Below are positions 19,818-28,917 of a stretch of 64,000 bases of DNA, piece by piece (position 1 is the stretch's first letter; every line of letters begins with the position of its first letter). The stretch spans positions 248,001 to 312,000 of the forward strand of contig NZ_VISE01000001.1 in NCBI RefSeq assembly GCF_007827275.1, given 5' to 3'. The position numbers and the translations under genes are program-made. Origin of the DNA: Gillisia sp. Hel_I_86. Lineage in GTDB: Bacteria; Bacteroidota; Bacteroidia; Flavobacteriales; Flavobacteriaceae. The notes under the pieces are model-generated. The model saw nothing but the letters and a program-made list of their open reading frames with translations. It had not been told where the DNA came from and made no database searches.

Positions 19818-21008
19818 TTAAGCTAAAACAGCCTGAACTTTATCTGCAGCTTCTTGGAATTCTATGGCACTTTGTACATCCAATCCGCTGTTGTCTATAA
19901 TTTCTTTTGCAATATCCGCATTGGTGCCCTGTAGACGAACAATTATAGGCACATTGATGTTCCCCATATTCTTGTATGCATCTACTATTCCTTGTGCCAC
20001 ACGGTCACAACGAACAATACCACCAAAAATATTAATAAGGATCGCTTTTACATTCTCATCTTTTAAGATCAATCTAAAAGCCTCTTCTACTCTTTTTGCA
20101 TCTGCAGTTCCACCAACATCCAAGAAGTTGGCTGGTTCTCCACCGGCTTGTTTAATAAGGTCCATCGTTGCCATTGCAAGTCCGGCACCATTAACCATAC
20201 ATCCAACATTTCCGTCCAGGTCTACATAGTTAAGTCCCACTTTTCTTGCTTCGACTTCTACCGGGTTTTCTTCACGAATATCACGCATTTCTGCATATTT
20301 CTTATGTCTAAATAAGGCATTATCATCTAAAGTCACTTTAGCATCTACCGCCATAATCTTATCATCACTTGTTTTAAGAACAGGATTGATCTCAAACAAC
20401 GCTGAATCAGATTCTACATAAGCTTTGTAAAGGGCCGTTACGAATTTCGTCATTTCTTTAAAAGCAGTTCCGCTTAACCCTAAGTTAAACGCAATTCTTC
20501 TGGCTTGAAAACCTTGCAATCCAACAGATGGATCTATTTCTTCAGTAAAGATCAAATGCGGGGTTTCTTCAGCAACGGTTTCTATATCCATTCCACCTTC
20601 TGTAGAATACATGATCATATTACGACCTGTAGTTCTATTTAATAGGACCGACATATAATATTCTTCCGGCTCATTATCACCAGGATAATAAACATCTTCT
20701 GCAACCAATACTTGGTGAACTTTTTTACCTTCAGCAGAGGTTTGAGGGGTAACCAGGTTCATCCCGATTATTTGTCCTGCAATCTCTTCAACCTCTTTGA
20801 GGTTCTTGGCTAGTTTTACCCCGCCACCTTTACCACGCCCCCCGGCATGCACCTGAGCTTTGATTACGTGCCAACCGGTTCCGGTTAACTCGGTAAGTTC
20901 TTTTGCAGCATCTACTGCTTCTTTTGCATTATGAGCAACAATACCACGCTGAATGCGCACGCCAAAGCTGTTCAAAATTTCTTTTCCTTGATATTCGTGT
21001 ATGTTCAT
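19818..21008 (-). CDS. sucC: Succinyl-CoA ligase (ADP-forming), beta subunit
   Basis: The protein has 396 residues, normal for SucC. It starts MNIHEYQGKEILNSFGV, followed by an ATP-grasp domain (VIKAQVHAGGRGKGGGVKLA near 48-67; Mg site FEINPVLK near 205) and a C-terminal CoA-ligase domain with GCMVNGAGLAMATMDLI, GGTADAKRVEEAF and NIFGGIVRCDRVAQGI. It forms the TCA-cycle enzyme that turns succinyl-CoA, phosphate and ADP into succinate, CoA and ATP together with SucD. sucD is not next to it, which is common in Flavobacteriia. A near-perfect promoter lies upstream. Confidence 0.97.
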   Translation of the reverse strand: MNIHEYQGKEILNSFGVRIQRGIVAHNAKEAVDAAKELTELTGTGWHVIKAQVHAGGRGKGGGVKLAKNLKEVEEIAGQIIGMNLVTPQTSAEGKKVHQVLVAEDVYYPGDNEPEEYYMSVLLNRTTGRNMIMYSTEGGMDIETVAEETPHLIFTEEIDPSVGLQGFQARRIAFNLGLSGTAFKEMTKFVTALYKAYVESDSALFEINPVLKTSDDKIMAVDAKVTLDDNALFRHKKYAEMRDIREENPVEVEARKVGLNYVDLDGNVGCMVNGAGLAMATMDLIKQAGGEPANFLDVGGTADAKRVEEAFRLILKDENVKAILINIFGGIVRCDRVAQGIVDAYKNMGNINVPIIVRLQGTNADIAKEIIDNSGLDVQSAIEFQEAADKVQAVLA

Positions 21009-21040
21009 AATCTGTTTTCTTCAGTATTAATTACGGAACG

Positions 21041-21072
21041 CAAAAGTAGCAAATGTATAAGTATTGTACCAA
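21041..21072 (-). promoter_or_regulatory. Flavobacterial promoter of sucC
   Basis: On the minus strand, TTG (21070-21072) is followed after 21 bases by TACTTTTG (21041-21048), matching the Bacteroidota -33/-7 pattern TTG...TAnnTTTG. The box lies 32 bases before the sucC ATG. Confidence 0.65.
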
Positions 21073-21208
21073 TCTTTTTTAGGTTATAACTTTCTTCTCC
21101 TCAAAAGCTTTAAAAAAACATATATATACTGATACTTTATACACAAAATTCACTAAATCGTTATAGTGTTTTCTCTCCATATTATTACGCGAAACAAGAA
21201 TTCTACCT

Positions 21209-21216
21209 TATTTTTG
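21209..21216 (+). promoter_or_regulatory. Candidate -7 box TATTTTTG before the MFS gene
   Basis: The box matches TAnnTTTG and lies 17 bases before the ATG at 21234. No clear -33 TTG at the expected distance was found. Confidence 0.4.
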
Positions 21217-21233
21217 CGGTTTAATTTTTCTAG

Positions 21234-22412
21234 ATGAATAAAGGATTATTAGCATTAGCAATTGGTGGGTTTGGAATTGGGATGACGGAGTTTGTGATCA
21301 TGGGAATTCTGCCAGAAGTGGCCAATGCCATGAATGTGAATATCCCGCAGGCAGGTCATTTTATATCAGCCTATGCCATAGGGGTTGTGGTGGGGGCGCC
21401 CCTACTTACGGTTTTTGGAAGTAGATTTCCTGCACAAAAAGTACTCTTTTTTTTAATGATTTGGTTTACAGTTTTCAATACGATTTCAGCATTTTCTAAT
21501 TCTTATACCGTTTTATTGGTCACCCGCTTTTTATCTGGTTTGCCACATGGTGCTTTCTTCGGAATTGGAGCGGTGGTTGCGGGTAAACTTGCCAAACCAG
21601 GAAAAGAAGCTCAAGCCATTTCTATAATGTTTACCGGCCTTACCATCGCCAACGTGATCGGGGTCCCTCTAGGAACATGGTTGGGGCAGACTTTTAATTG
21701 GAGTGCTTCTTTTATTGCCGTAGGGGTTGTTGGGGTCGCTGCGTTTTTAAGTATTAAATTCTGGATGCCCAATTTTCCTGCAGAACCTTCTAAAGGAATG
21801 AAAAAGGATTTTGCCATTCTAAAAAAAACTGAATTATGGATGGTAATCCTACTCACCACTATTGGTACCGGTGGATTTTTTGCTTGGTATAGTTACATTG
21901 CCCCGTTAATTACCGATGTGGCAGGACACAGCGACAGCGTGGTAAGTTATGCCATGATCCTAGCCGGCCTAGGCATGGTAGCAGGAAATTTTCTTGGCGC
22001 AAAGCTTGCGGAAATGTTCAGCCCCATCCATGCAGTGGTAATTGCCCTTGTCCTTATGGTAATTGCCCTTTTAACCAACACTTTTCTAGCTTATGATAAA
22101 ACAGGCGTATTAGTGATGACCTTTATACTCCCATTGATCGCGTTTTGTATTGCCACGCCTATTCAAATGGCGGTAATCACTTCAGCAAAAGGTTCAGAAA
22201 TGTTGGGATCATCACTTAATCAGAGTGCTTTTAATATGGGGAATGCCAGTGGAGCCTATCTGGCCGGACTTCCCATTGCAGCCGGTTACGGCATTGTTGC
22301 AGCACAGTATGTAGGTGCAGCAATGGCGGGGACAGGAATCCTCATAGCCATTGGTGTTATCCTAATAAGAAAAAGACATCAAGAAAAATTACCTATCCCC
22401 CTAGAGGCTTAG
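21234..22412 (+). CDS. MFS transporter, DHA1/AraJ-like
   Basis: The protein has 392 residues and twelve hydrophobic segments. It opens with LALAIGGFGIGMTEFVIMGI, the hallmark start of the AraJ/YdhP-type DHA1 exporters, and has FLSGLPHGAFFGIGAVV in place of the motif near helix 4. Such proteins are proton-driven exporters of sugars or drugs; AraJ itself has unclear function. No ligand can be assigned. It sits alone between sucC (divergent) and lysA, with its own -7 box. Confidence 0.9.
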   Translation: MNKGLLALAIGGFGIGMTEFVIMGILPEVANAMNVNIPQAGHFISAYAIGVVVGAPLLTVFGSRFPAQKVLFFLMIWFTVFNTISAFSNSYTVLLVTRFLSGLPHGAFFGIGAVVAGKLAKPGKEAQAISIMFTGLTIANVIGVPLGTWLGQTFNWSASFIAVGVVGVAAFLSIKFWMPNFPAEPSKGMKKDFAILKKTELWMVILLTTIGTGGFFAWYSYIAPLITDVAGHSDSVVSYAMILAGLGMVAGNFLGAKLAEMFSPIHAVVIALVLMVIALLTNTFLAYDKTGVLVMTFILPLIAFCIATPIQMAVITSAKGSEMLGSSLNQSAFNMGNASGAYLAGLPIAAGYGIVAAQYVGAAMAGTGILIAIGVILIRKRHQEKLPIPLEA

Positions 22413-22505
22413 ATATTTTTTTAATTAGTATATCTTATAAATTATAACATATCTGGATAATGTGTTTTATTTTGACATTCCTTATATCTTATTAAAAATG
22501 TCGAT

Positions 22506-22513
22506 TATTTTTG
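22506..22513 (+). promoter_or_regulatory. Candidate -7 box TATTTTTG before lysA
   Basis: The box matches TAnnTTTG and lies 19 bases before the lysA ATG. A TTG exists upstream but too far away (31 bases), so the -33 part is not supported. Confidence 0.4.
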
Positions 22514-22532
22514 CAATTAAAATCCAACTTTA

Positions 22533-23738
22533 ATGAACAATCAAGATCTCTTAAATATCGCTGCGGAATTTGGCAGCCCAGTATACGTATATGATGCTGA
22601 AAAAATTGAATCCCAATACAACAGGCTTACTTCGGCATTCAAACAGGTAAAAAGCCTTAGAATTAATTATGCGGTCAAGGCATTATCCAATATTTCTATC
22701 CTAAAGTTGTTTAAAAAATTAGGAGCCGGATTGGATACTGTTTCAATTCAGGAAGTAGAATTGAGCTTAAAAGCTGGATTTGATCCCTCAAAAATCATCT
22801 ACACTCCTAATGGGGTTTCTTTGGAAGAAATTGAAGAAGTAACGAAACTAGGGGTTCAAATTAATATAGACAACCTTTCTATTTTAGAGCAGTTTGGAAC
22901 CAGACATCCTTCAATTCCTGTCTGTATCAGGATCAACCCACATGTAATGGCTGGCGGAAACAGCAATATTTCGGTAGGTCATATAGACTCTAAATTTGGC
23001 ATCTCCATCCATCAAATTCCACATTTATTGCGGATCGTGGAAAATACAGGAATGCACATTAATGGGATCCATATGCACACCGGAAGCGACATTTTGGATA
23101 TCGAAGTATTTTTATATGCATCGGAGATCTTATTTGAAACTGCTAAACACTTTCCGGATCTGGATTTTATAGATTTTGGAAGCGGGTTTAAAGTGCCATA
23201 CAAACCAGGGGATATTGAAACCAATATTGAAGAATTAGGCGAAAAACTGAGCGAACGCTTTATGGAATTTTCCAAAGAATATGGCAGAGTTCTCACGCTG
23301 GCCTTCGAGCCCGGGAAATTTTTGGTGAGTGAAGCCGGAAAATTTGTTGCTAAGGTAAATGTGATCAAACAAACCACCTCTACTGTTTTTGCCGGGATAG
23401 ATTCTGGTTTCAATCATTTAATTAGGCCGATGTTCTATGGCTCTCAACATGAAATATCCAACATTTCCCATCCTGACGGAAAAGTTCGATTTTATTCTGT
23501 GGTTGGGTATATTTGTGAGACAGATACCTTTGCTACCAATAAAAGAATTTCTGAAATTAAGGAAGGTGATATGTTGAGTTTTAGCAATGCCGGGGCTTAT
23601 TGTTTTAGCATGGCAAGCAATTATAATTCCAGATATCGTCCTGCTGAAGTATTATGGTATAATGGAGAAGCTCATCTTATTCGAAAAAGAGAGGTTTTTG
23701 AAGATCTTATTGCCAATCAGGTAGAAATAACAATTTAA
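22533..23738 (+). CDS. lysA: Diaminopimelate decarboxylase
   Basis: The protein has 401 residues. It is a fold-type III PLP enzyme that removes CO2 from meso-diaminopimelate to give L-lysine. The PLP lysine is Lys49 in NYAVKALSN; HMHTGSDI gives the barrel His; the glycine loop GSGFKVPY binds the phosphate; FEPGKFLV and YICETDTF (Cys near 329) are the substrate-side motifs shared between subunits in the dimer. The length and motifs fit LysA better than ornithine or arginine decarboxylases. It has its own promoter box and terminator. Confidence 0.94.
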   Translation: MNNQDLLNIAAEFGSPVYVYDAEKIESQYNRLTSAFKQVKSLRINYAVKALSNISILKLFKKLGAGLDTVSIQEVELSLKAGFDPSKIIYTPNGVSLEEIEEVTKLGVQINIDNLSILEQFGTRHPSIPVCIRINPHVMAGGNSNISVGHIDSKFGISIHQIPHLLRIVENTGMHINGIHMHTGSDILDIEVFLYASEILFETAKHFPDLDFIDFGSGFKVPYKPGDIETNIEELGEKLSERFMEFSKEYGRVLTLAFEPGKFLVSEAGKFVAKVNVIKQTTSTVFAGIDSGFNHLIRPMFYGSQHEISNISHPDGKVRFYSVVGYICETDTFATNKRISEIKEGDMLSFSNAGAYCFSMASNYNSRYRPAEVLWYNGEAHLIRKREVFEDLIANQVEITI

Positions 23739-23746
23739 AATTATTG

Positions 23747-23779
23747 AAAACTCCAGATCTAATCCTCTGGAGTTTTTTA
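23747..23779 (+). terminator. Rho-independent terminator after lysA
   Basis: The arms AAAACTCCAGA (23747-23757) and TCTGGAGTTTT (23766-23776) are a perfect 11-bp match with an 8-base loop and further T residues. It lies 9 bases after the lysA stop. Confidence 0.92.
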
Positions 23780-23875
23780 TTTCATTAATTTACTTCTATC
23801 GATCCCATTTTTCATGATTATAGAATGCATATTTAAAGTAATCTATTAACTTACAGAATCTAAAAACCATTTATA

Positions 23876-25177
23876 ATGAATTTAAAAGTAGTTTTTCTTA
23901 GCGTCCTAATAGGTTTTAGTTTCACTCCTACAAACGCACAAAAATTATCCAAAAAGGAAAAAAAGATTATCGCAACTATTGAAAGCAACAATACAGAGGC
24001 TATTGCCTTTTTGGAAAAAGTTGTAAACATAAATAGTGGGTCTTTAAATTCTAAAGGAGTAAAAGAAGTGGGGCAGGTATTTCAAGAAGCGTTTAATGAT
24101 ATAGACTTTAAGACCCAATGGATAGAAATGCCATTAGAGATGAACAGGGGAGGACATCTTTTTGCTGAAACCAATGGGAATAAAGGAAAAAAACTCCTGC
24201 TAATTGGCCATATAGATACCGTATTTGAAGAGGACAGTCCGTTTCAAAAATTCGAAAAAATAAATGATAGTATTGCGCATGCCCCTGGAGGAAATGATAT
24301 GAAGGGTGGCGATGTTATAATACTATTTGCTTTAAAAGCTTTACATGATAACGGCCTATTGAAGAATGCTCAAATTATTGCTGCTTTTACTGGAGATGAA
24401 GAAAGCACTGGAAAGCCACTAACAATTAGCAGAAAAGACTTAATAGATGCTGCAAAAAGAAGTGATATTGCCCTAGGATTCGAAACTGCAACTGGTTATA
24501 ACAATGCAACGATAGCCAGAAGAGGATCTTCAGATTGGGAAGTGGAAGTTACTGGAAAGAGAGCACATTCTTCGGGAATATTTAATGAAGATACGGGTGC
24601 AGGTGCGATATTTGAAATGTCAAGAATTCTTAATGCATTTTACACAGAGGTGAGAGGGGAAGAATATTTAACTTTTAACCCAGGCGTTTTGGTGGGTGGA
24701 ACTTTTGCTGAAATAGATGATATGACCAGTAAAGGAAATGTGTTCGGGAAAACCAATGTGGTAGCCCAAAAGGCGATCGTAAAAGGCGGATTGCGGTTTA
24801 TTTCTGAAGAGCAAAAAGAAAATGCTAGAAATAAAATGAGGGAAATTGTTAGCAATAATCTCCCACAAACTTCTGCCGAAATAAGGTTTATAGATAGTTA
24901 TCCTGCAATGGCACCTACAGAGGGAAATCAAAAATTATTAGATCTTTTAAGTGATGTGAGTATAGATCTTAATCAAGGTAAAGTAGAAGGTTACGATCCA
25001 AGTAAGCGTGGGGCGGCAGACGTATCTTTTGTTGTATCCTATGTAGATGCCCTAGATGGCTTAGGCGCTATGGGATCTAATGCTCATACACCTCAAGAGA
25101 CCGTAAACTTAAATACCATAGAAAATTTAACCAAACGTACCGCTATATTAATTTACAGGCTAATCAACACAAAATAA
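23876..25177 (+). CDS. Secreted M20 family metallopeptidase (glutamate carboxypeptidase-like)
   Basis: The protein has 433 residues with a signal peptide ending TPTNAQ near 22, so it is exported. M20 zinc motifs are GHIDTVFEEDSPF near 112-124 (His/Asp), GGNDMKGGDVI near 139-149, the catalytic Glu pair GDEESTGKP near 175-183, and a C-terminal NAHTPQETVNL with the last His. The dimerisation domain lies between about 220 and 330 (RRGSSDWEVEVTGKRAHSS). The layout is like carboxypeptidase G2, which removes C-terminal glutamate, but the substrate is not certain. It is probably transcribed alone. Confidence 0.88.
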   Translation: MNLKVVFLSVLIGFSFTPTNAQKLSKKEKKIIATIESNNTEAIAFLEKVVNINSGSLNSKGVKEVGQVFQEAFNDIDFKTQWIEMPLEMNRGGHLFAETNGNKGKKLLLIGHIDTVFEEDSPFQKFEKINDSIAHAPGGNDMKGGDVIILFALKALHDNGLLKNAQIIAAFTGDEESTGKPLTISRKDLIDAAKRSDIALGFETATGYNNATIARRGSSDWEVEVTGKRAHSSGIFNEDTGAGAIFEMSRILNAFYTEVRGEEYLTFNPGVLVGGTFAEIDDMTSKGNVFGKTNVVAQKAIVKGGLRFISEEQKENARNKMREIVSNNLPQTSAEIRFIDSYPAMAPTEGNQKLLDLLSDVSIDLNQGKVEGYDPSKRGAADVSFVVSYVDALDGLGAMGSNAHTPQETVNLNTIENLTKRTAILIYRLINTK

Positions 25178-25278
25178 TCCTAAATATGAGGAAGAGTAAG
25201 CTTTGCCAAGATTGGGTTAAAATAAAATAGACATTTCTAAAAATTAATACCTTGCATTAGAATTTCTGAAATCGCTGT

Positions 25279-27147
25279 ATGCTGTATATTTTACATGACC
25301 CGCAAGAAATAGAAATCGTTGCAGATGAATTGGTTCCTTATTTTGAAAATTTAGAATTTTCACTTCTCTCGCTGCCATTATCTCCAGATTTTACCCTTGA
25401 AGAAAATGACACTTTAATTACCTATCTGGGAGATTCAGCATTAAAAAAATTATTGCCCCGCATTTCCAAAAAAGAATGGAGTTTTGGAATTTTACCCCAT
25501 CCAGAAGCTCAAAAAGCCGTAAAAGGCTTCGGTCTATCAGAAGAATTGGAAAATGCTATAAATGAAATCCTTTCTAATGAGGAGTTTTGTGAATTGGATC
25601 TTCTTAGTTGTAATGATGTTCCTGTATTCCAATCGGTTAATATTGGGGATGTTTTTATTTTTTCAGAAAAAAGAAGCAAAGGTGGGTTTTTATCGGAGGT
25701 ATTTGGTTTTTTGAAAAATATCAGGAGGCTACCAGGACTTTCACATTTGTCGTTTGTAATTAGTGCAGAGGGCGAAAAGATCATCCATACTTCAGCCTTA
25801 GGAATAGTTGCAGTAGAACATGCATCGGGCTCTGTGATCTCAAAGAGGTTGATCTCAAATAGCGTGATGAACGACGGCAGGTTTCAGGCACTTATCTTAT
25901 CACCTCAAAATTTGTTTCAGCTTTTGGTGTTTTTATTTAAAAGCCTCATACCCAATCCAAAAACCTTACATCAGCTCCCAAGTTTCATAGGGCAAATAAC
26001 CACTACTAACCTTAAAATTGAAAATGACTCCCCAATTGAATTTACCAACGATGGAGAAAAATTTAGCAATAAAGAGATCCAAATAGAGGTATCCAAAGAG
26101 AAATTAAAACTTCATCAAAAAAGCATATATGCACTTGAGAAATCTGGAGCAAACGATAAAAAAAGCCTGAAAATAGATAAATTACCCACTGGTGAGCGCC
26201 GTGAACAATTAATAATCAGTAAATTACCAATATTACCCAGAGCAACTACAGAAGAGTTTCAAGAACTTTTCAAAGTTTTAAAAGAAAACGCCAAGTTATC
26301 TTCCTCTTTTATAGTGATGATGATTTTGGCCACCCTTATTGCCACATTTGGCCTTTTTGGAGACTCCTCTCCGGTAATTATTGGTGCTATGATCCTTGCG
26401 CCCATCATTGCTCCAATCGTGTCATTTTCTATGGGAATGGTGCGCTATGACCCCAATATGCTTAAAACCGGGATAGTCACCATCTTGATTGGAACCATTG
26501 TAGCATTGATATTTGCAGCTGCGGTAAGTATAATTATACCCCTCAAGGTTTTAACAACTGAAATAAATGCACGACTTACTCCTACCCTTTTGGATATGGG
26601 AATAGCTGTTGCATCTGGGATTGCTGCAGCCTACGCACATGCAAAAGAAGGGATTGCGAAAAGTTTGGCGGGTGTGGCAATTGCTGTTGCCTTAGTTCCA
26701 CCATTGGCAGTAGCAGGAATTGGAATTGGCTGGTGGGACTGGGAAGTCTTTTCTGGTGCTTTCCTGCTTTACTTAACCAACCTTGCAGGGATCATCATGT
26801 TTGCCGGAATAACATTTTTATTACTAGGTTTTGCTCCCTTTAAACGCGCCAGAATGGGACTTGTTTATACTCTTATTATCATTGGCCTCGTAATGATCCC
26901 CCTTTCCCTTTCTTTTAATAGAATTAAGCAGGAAGCCAGAATAACATCAAAACTAGAGGGAACTAATTTTGACACGATCTTCCTGAGGGATGTAAAGGTT
27001 AGAACAGGTAAACCATTAATGGTCTCTGTAAAATTGGTAAGTCCAGAAGCTATAGATTCAGAAAAAATGAAAAAAATCAAGGAACAAATTGAAGAAAAAG
27101 TGGGAGAGCCTATAATTCTAGAAATTATTTCAGCTATTGAATTTTAA
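25279..27147 (+). CDS. DUF389 membrane protein with diacylglycerol-kinase-like N-terminal domain
   Basis: The protein has 622 residues. Residues about 1-215 resemble a lipid-kinase-like (DAGK catalytic) fold with the stretch WSFGILPHPEAQKAVKGFG, but I do not see a clear GGDGT nucleotide motif. A polar linker follows at about 230-340. Residues about 345-550 are the DUF389 membrane part, with GAMILAPIIAPIVSFSMGM, DMGIAVASGIAAAYAHAKEG and VALVPPLAVAGIGIG and about six to seven helices. A soluble C-terminal tail follows. The function of DUF389 is unknown. The fusion suggests that a soluble, perhaps ligand-binding, domain controls the membrane part (inference). Confidence 0.82.
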   Translation: MLYILHDPQEIEIVADELVPYFENLEFSLLSLPLSPDFTLEENDTLITYLGDSALKKLLPRISKKEWSFGILPHPEAQKAVKGFGLSEELENAINEILSNEEFCELDLLSCNDVPVFQSVNIGDVFIFSEKRSKGGFLSEVFGFLKNIRRLPGLSHLSFVISAEGEKIIHTSALGIVAVEHASGSVISKRLISNSVMNDGRFQALILSPQNLFQLLVFLFKSLIPNPKTLHQLPSFIGQITTTNLKIENDSPIEFTNDGEKFSNKEIQIEVSKEKLKLHQKSIYALEKSGANDKKSLKIDKLPTGERREQLIISKLPILPRATTEEFQELFKVLKENAKLSSSFIVMMILATLIATFGLFGDSSPVIIGAMILAPIIAPIVSFSMGMVRYDPNMLKTGIVTILIGTIVALIFAAAVSIIIPLKVLTTEINARLTPTLLDMGIAVASGIAAAYAHAKEGIAKSLAGVAIAVALVPPLAVAGIGIGWWDWEVFSGAFLLYLTNLAGIIMFAGITFLLLGFAPFKRARMGLVYTLIIIGLVMIPLSLSFNRIKQEARITSKLEGTNFDTIFLRDVKVRTGKPLMVSVKLVSPEAIDSEKMKKIKEQIEEKVGEPIILEIISAIEF

Positions 27148-27398
27148 AATCAATAGTTTCATGTTCTCACTTTTTTATGGTTCTTAGAGATCTTTGAAAA
27201 TACGGAAACTCAATCTATAAAATTGGAACAGAAAAGAGCATATTGTATCTTTTTAACCTTTCACAAACCTTTTTGTTGGGATAGTTTAGGAAGTGATTGC
27301 ACAAAATTTTTAAGCCAACAAATCCTTTAACTAATATCCCAGAAGGAGAATTTTTAGTATATAATTTATTTGTGTCCTAAACCAGTCTCTATATTCCC

Positions 27399-27406
27399 TA
27401 TATTTG
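27399..27406 (+). promoter_or_regulatory. Candidate -7 box TATATTTG before the FKBP gene
   Basis: The box matches TAnnTTTG and lies 19 bases before the ATG at 27426. The nearest TTG is 26 bases upstream, longer than usual. The whole gap 27148-27425 shows no gene. Confidence 0.45.
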
Positions 27407-27425
27407 AACTCAAAAAAAAACAAAC

Positions 27426-27881
27426 ATGAAACATCCCCTCCTTGCATTTGTTGTTGTTCTATTTCTAGCCTGTGATAGCAAAGAAAATGAAAATGTAGAC
27501 TATAAGGCACAAAACGAACAAGATATCACGGCCTATATAGCTGATAAAAATTTGAACGCTCAAAAAAGCGACTCGGGTTTATACTATGTTATAAATGAAG
27601 AAGGGACCGGAGAGCGGCCTACATCAAATTCCAATGTAACGGTGGTTTATAAAGGCTACTATTTAAATGGTTCTGTGTTCGATCAAAGTGATTCCAATGG
27701 GATTAGCTTCAATTTACAACAAGTAATAAAAGGCTGGACAGAAGGTATTACTTATTTCAAGGAAGGAGGATCTGGTCTTTTACTAGTTCCTGCTCATCTG
27801 GGATATGGAAATAATGATGTTCGCGGGATTCCCGGAGGTTCTGTATTGATCTTTGAGGTGAAATTGATTTCGGTGAATTAG
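27426..27881 (+). CDS. FKBP-type peptidyl-prolyl isomerase, lipoprotein
   Basis: The protein has 151 residues with lipobox FLAC (Cys16), so it is membrane-anchored, probably facing the periplasm. Residues about 60-151 are one FKBP domain: VTVVYKGYYLNGSVFDQS, FNLQQVIKGWTEGI, and a final VLIFEVKLISVN. The core Tyr, Phe-Asp, Val-Ile and Trp positions of the active pocket are all present. It would speed up cis-trans isomerisation of prolyl bonds in exported proteins. Similar small FKBP lipoproteins are common in Flavobacteriia, some linked to gliding (GldI); this one cannot be assigned to gliding from context. Confidence 0.92.
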   Translation: MKHPLLAFVVVLFLACDSKENENVDYKAQNEQDITAYIADKNLNAQKSDSGLYYVINEEGTGERPTSNSNVTVVYKGYYLNGSVFDQSDSNGISFNLQQVIKGWTEGITYFKEGGSGLLLVPAHLGYGNNDVRGIPGGSVLIFEVKLISVN

Positions 27882-28004
27882 AAGCTTATCATTTTCTATT
27901 AGCTAATTTGCACTAAGCTATTTGCTTCCATAAATAGCACTTCTATATGATCCTGAAGAATTGTTTAAGATAAGTTTCTAAAAACGTATATACACTCTAC
28001 AAAT

Positions 28005-28195
28005 AAAAAGGAGTTCAACAGGACCGCCAATAACCTGTATTCGAGGTCGGTATCTGCCGTACGACAACCAATAGAATCATTTTTCAACTGGTTGATCGAA
28101 AAACAGATTTTCAAAGGGCTAGCAAGGTCAGGTTAACGAAAGTTTTTTGGTACATGTTTTTAGAAAAATTGGCCGCGGCCTTCATTCTCCTTTAA
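28005..28195 (+). pseudogene. Remnant of a DDE-type transposase C-terminus, frameshifted
   Basis: Translation from 28005 gives a stretch with SAVRQPIESFFNWLIEK. One base is then missing in an A run near 28098-28103, and the frame shifted by one continues with TDFQRASKVRLTKVF and ends LAAAFILL before TAA at 28193-28195. Together these resemble the C-terminus of DDE transposases widespread in Bacteroidota; the family name is uncertain. The rest of the gene and any terminal inverted repeats are missing. It lies in the 342-base gap between the FKBP and sigma factor genes and marks an old insertion at this boundary. Confidence 0.6.
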
Positions 28196-28223
28196 TTTTT
28201 TAACCCTTGATTCGCATCATTAA

Positions 28224-28811
28224 CTAAGTTTTTTGAGTACCAAACAATAAAAATGTAATTGACATTACCTTTTCTTTCATTTTTTTTCTAAGAATTGAAA
28301 AAGCCTTAACCATTTGCTTTTCAACGGTGTTCACAGACACATTTTGATATTCAGCAATTTCAACGTAAGTTAGGCCATCCTGCTTACTTAGTAAGAATGT
28401 TTCTTTGCATTTAGGAGGTAATTTCTCTATTTCATGTTGTACGAGAGTCAATAGCCTATTGGCTTCCTTTTCATCTATTAATTCAACAAAATTATCTAAA
28501 CCTTCTATATACTTTTTCTCTAATACGGTAACAGCTTTTTCCTTTCTGTATTGATCTATAAATTCGTTATAAACTGATTTATAAAGGTAATTCTTAATAG
28601 AAATATTAGCATCTAACTTTTTGCGATGTTGCCACATTCGAGTAATAACATTTTGAACAATATCTTCCGATTTAAAATTATCTCTGGCTAGGTTACTAGC
28701 ATAATCACATAGCTTTTTATAGTACAAATCTACTATATAGGTGTATGCATGAGTATTTCCCTTTTTAAGGTGTTTAATTAGTTTTTTTGGACTTGAAAAT
28801 ACGTAGCGCAA
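28224..28811 (-). CDS. ECF RNA polymerase sigma factor (sigma-70 family, FecI-like)
   Basis: The protein has 195 residues. Region 2 (about 25-90) has SEDIVQNVITRMWQHRKKLD, and region 4 (about 125-180) has LPPKCKETFLLSKQDGLTYVEIAEYQNVSVNTVEKQM, a helix-turn-helix for the -35 element. It lacks regions 1 and 3, as ECF factors do. It is divergent from a FecR anti-sigma gene with a 106-base shared control region. The usual Bacteroidota order is sigma then FecR in one direction, so this divergent layout is less common. Its target is likely the FecR-receptor operon (inference). Confidence 0.93.
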   Translation of the reverse strand: MRYVFSSPKKLIKHLKKGNTHAYTYIVDLYYKKLCDYASNLARDNFKSEDIVQNVITRMWQHRKKLDANISIKNYLYKSVYNEFIDQYRKEKAVTVLEKKYIEGLDNFVELIDEKEANRLLTLVQHEIEKLPPKCKETFLLSKQDGLTYVEIAEYQNVSVNTVEKQMVKAFSILRKKMKEKVMSITFLLFGTQKT

Positions 28812-28917
28812 TTGGGTAATATGAAATTAGATCAAAACAAATTTAATTTTTTTTTAACGAAGAGGGGTGGTATAGTAGTTTTAGTTTCGTTATAGAAGTA
28901 TAGGTGCTATAATATAA

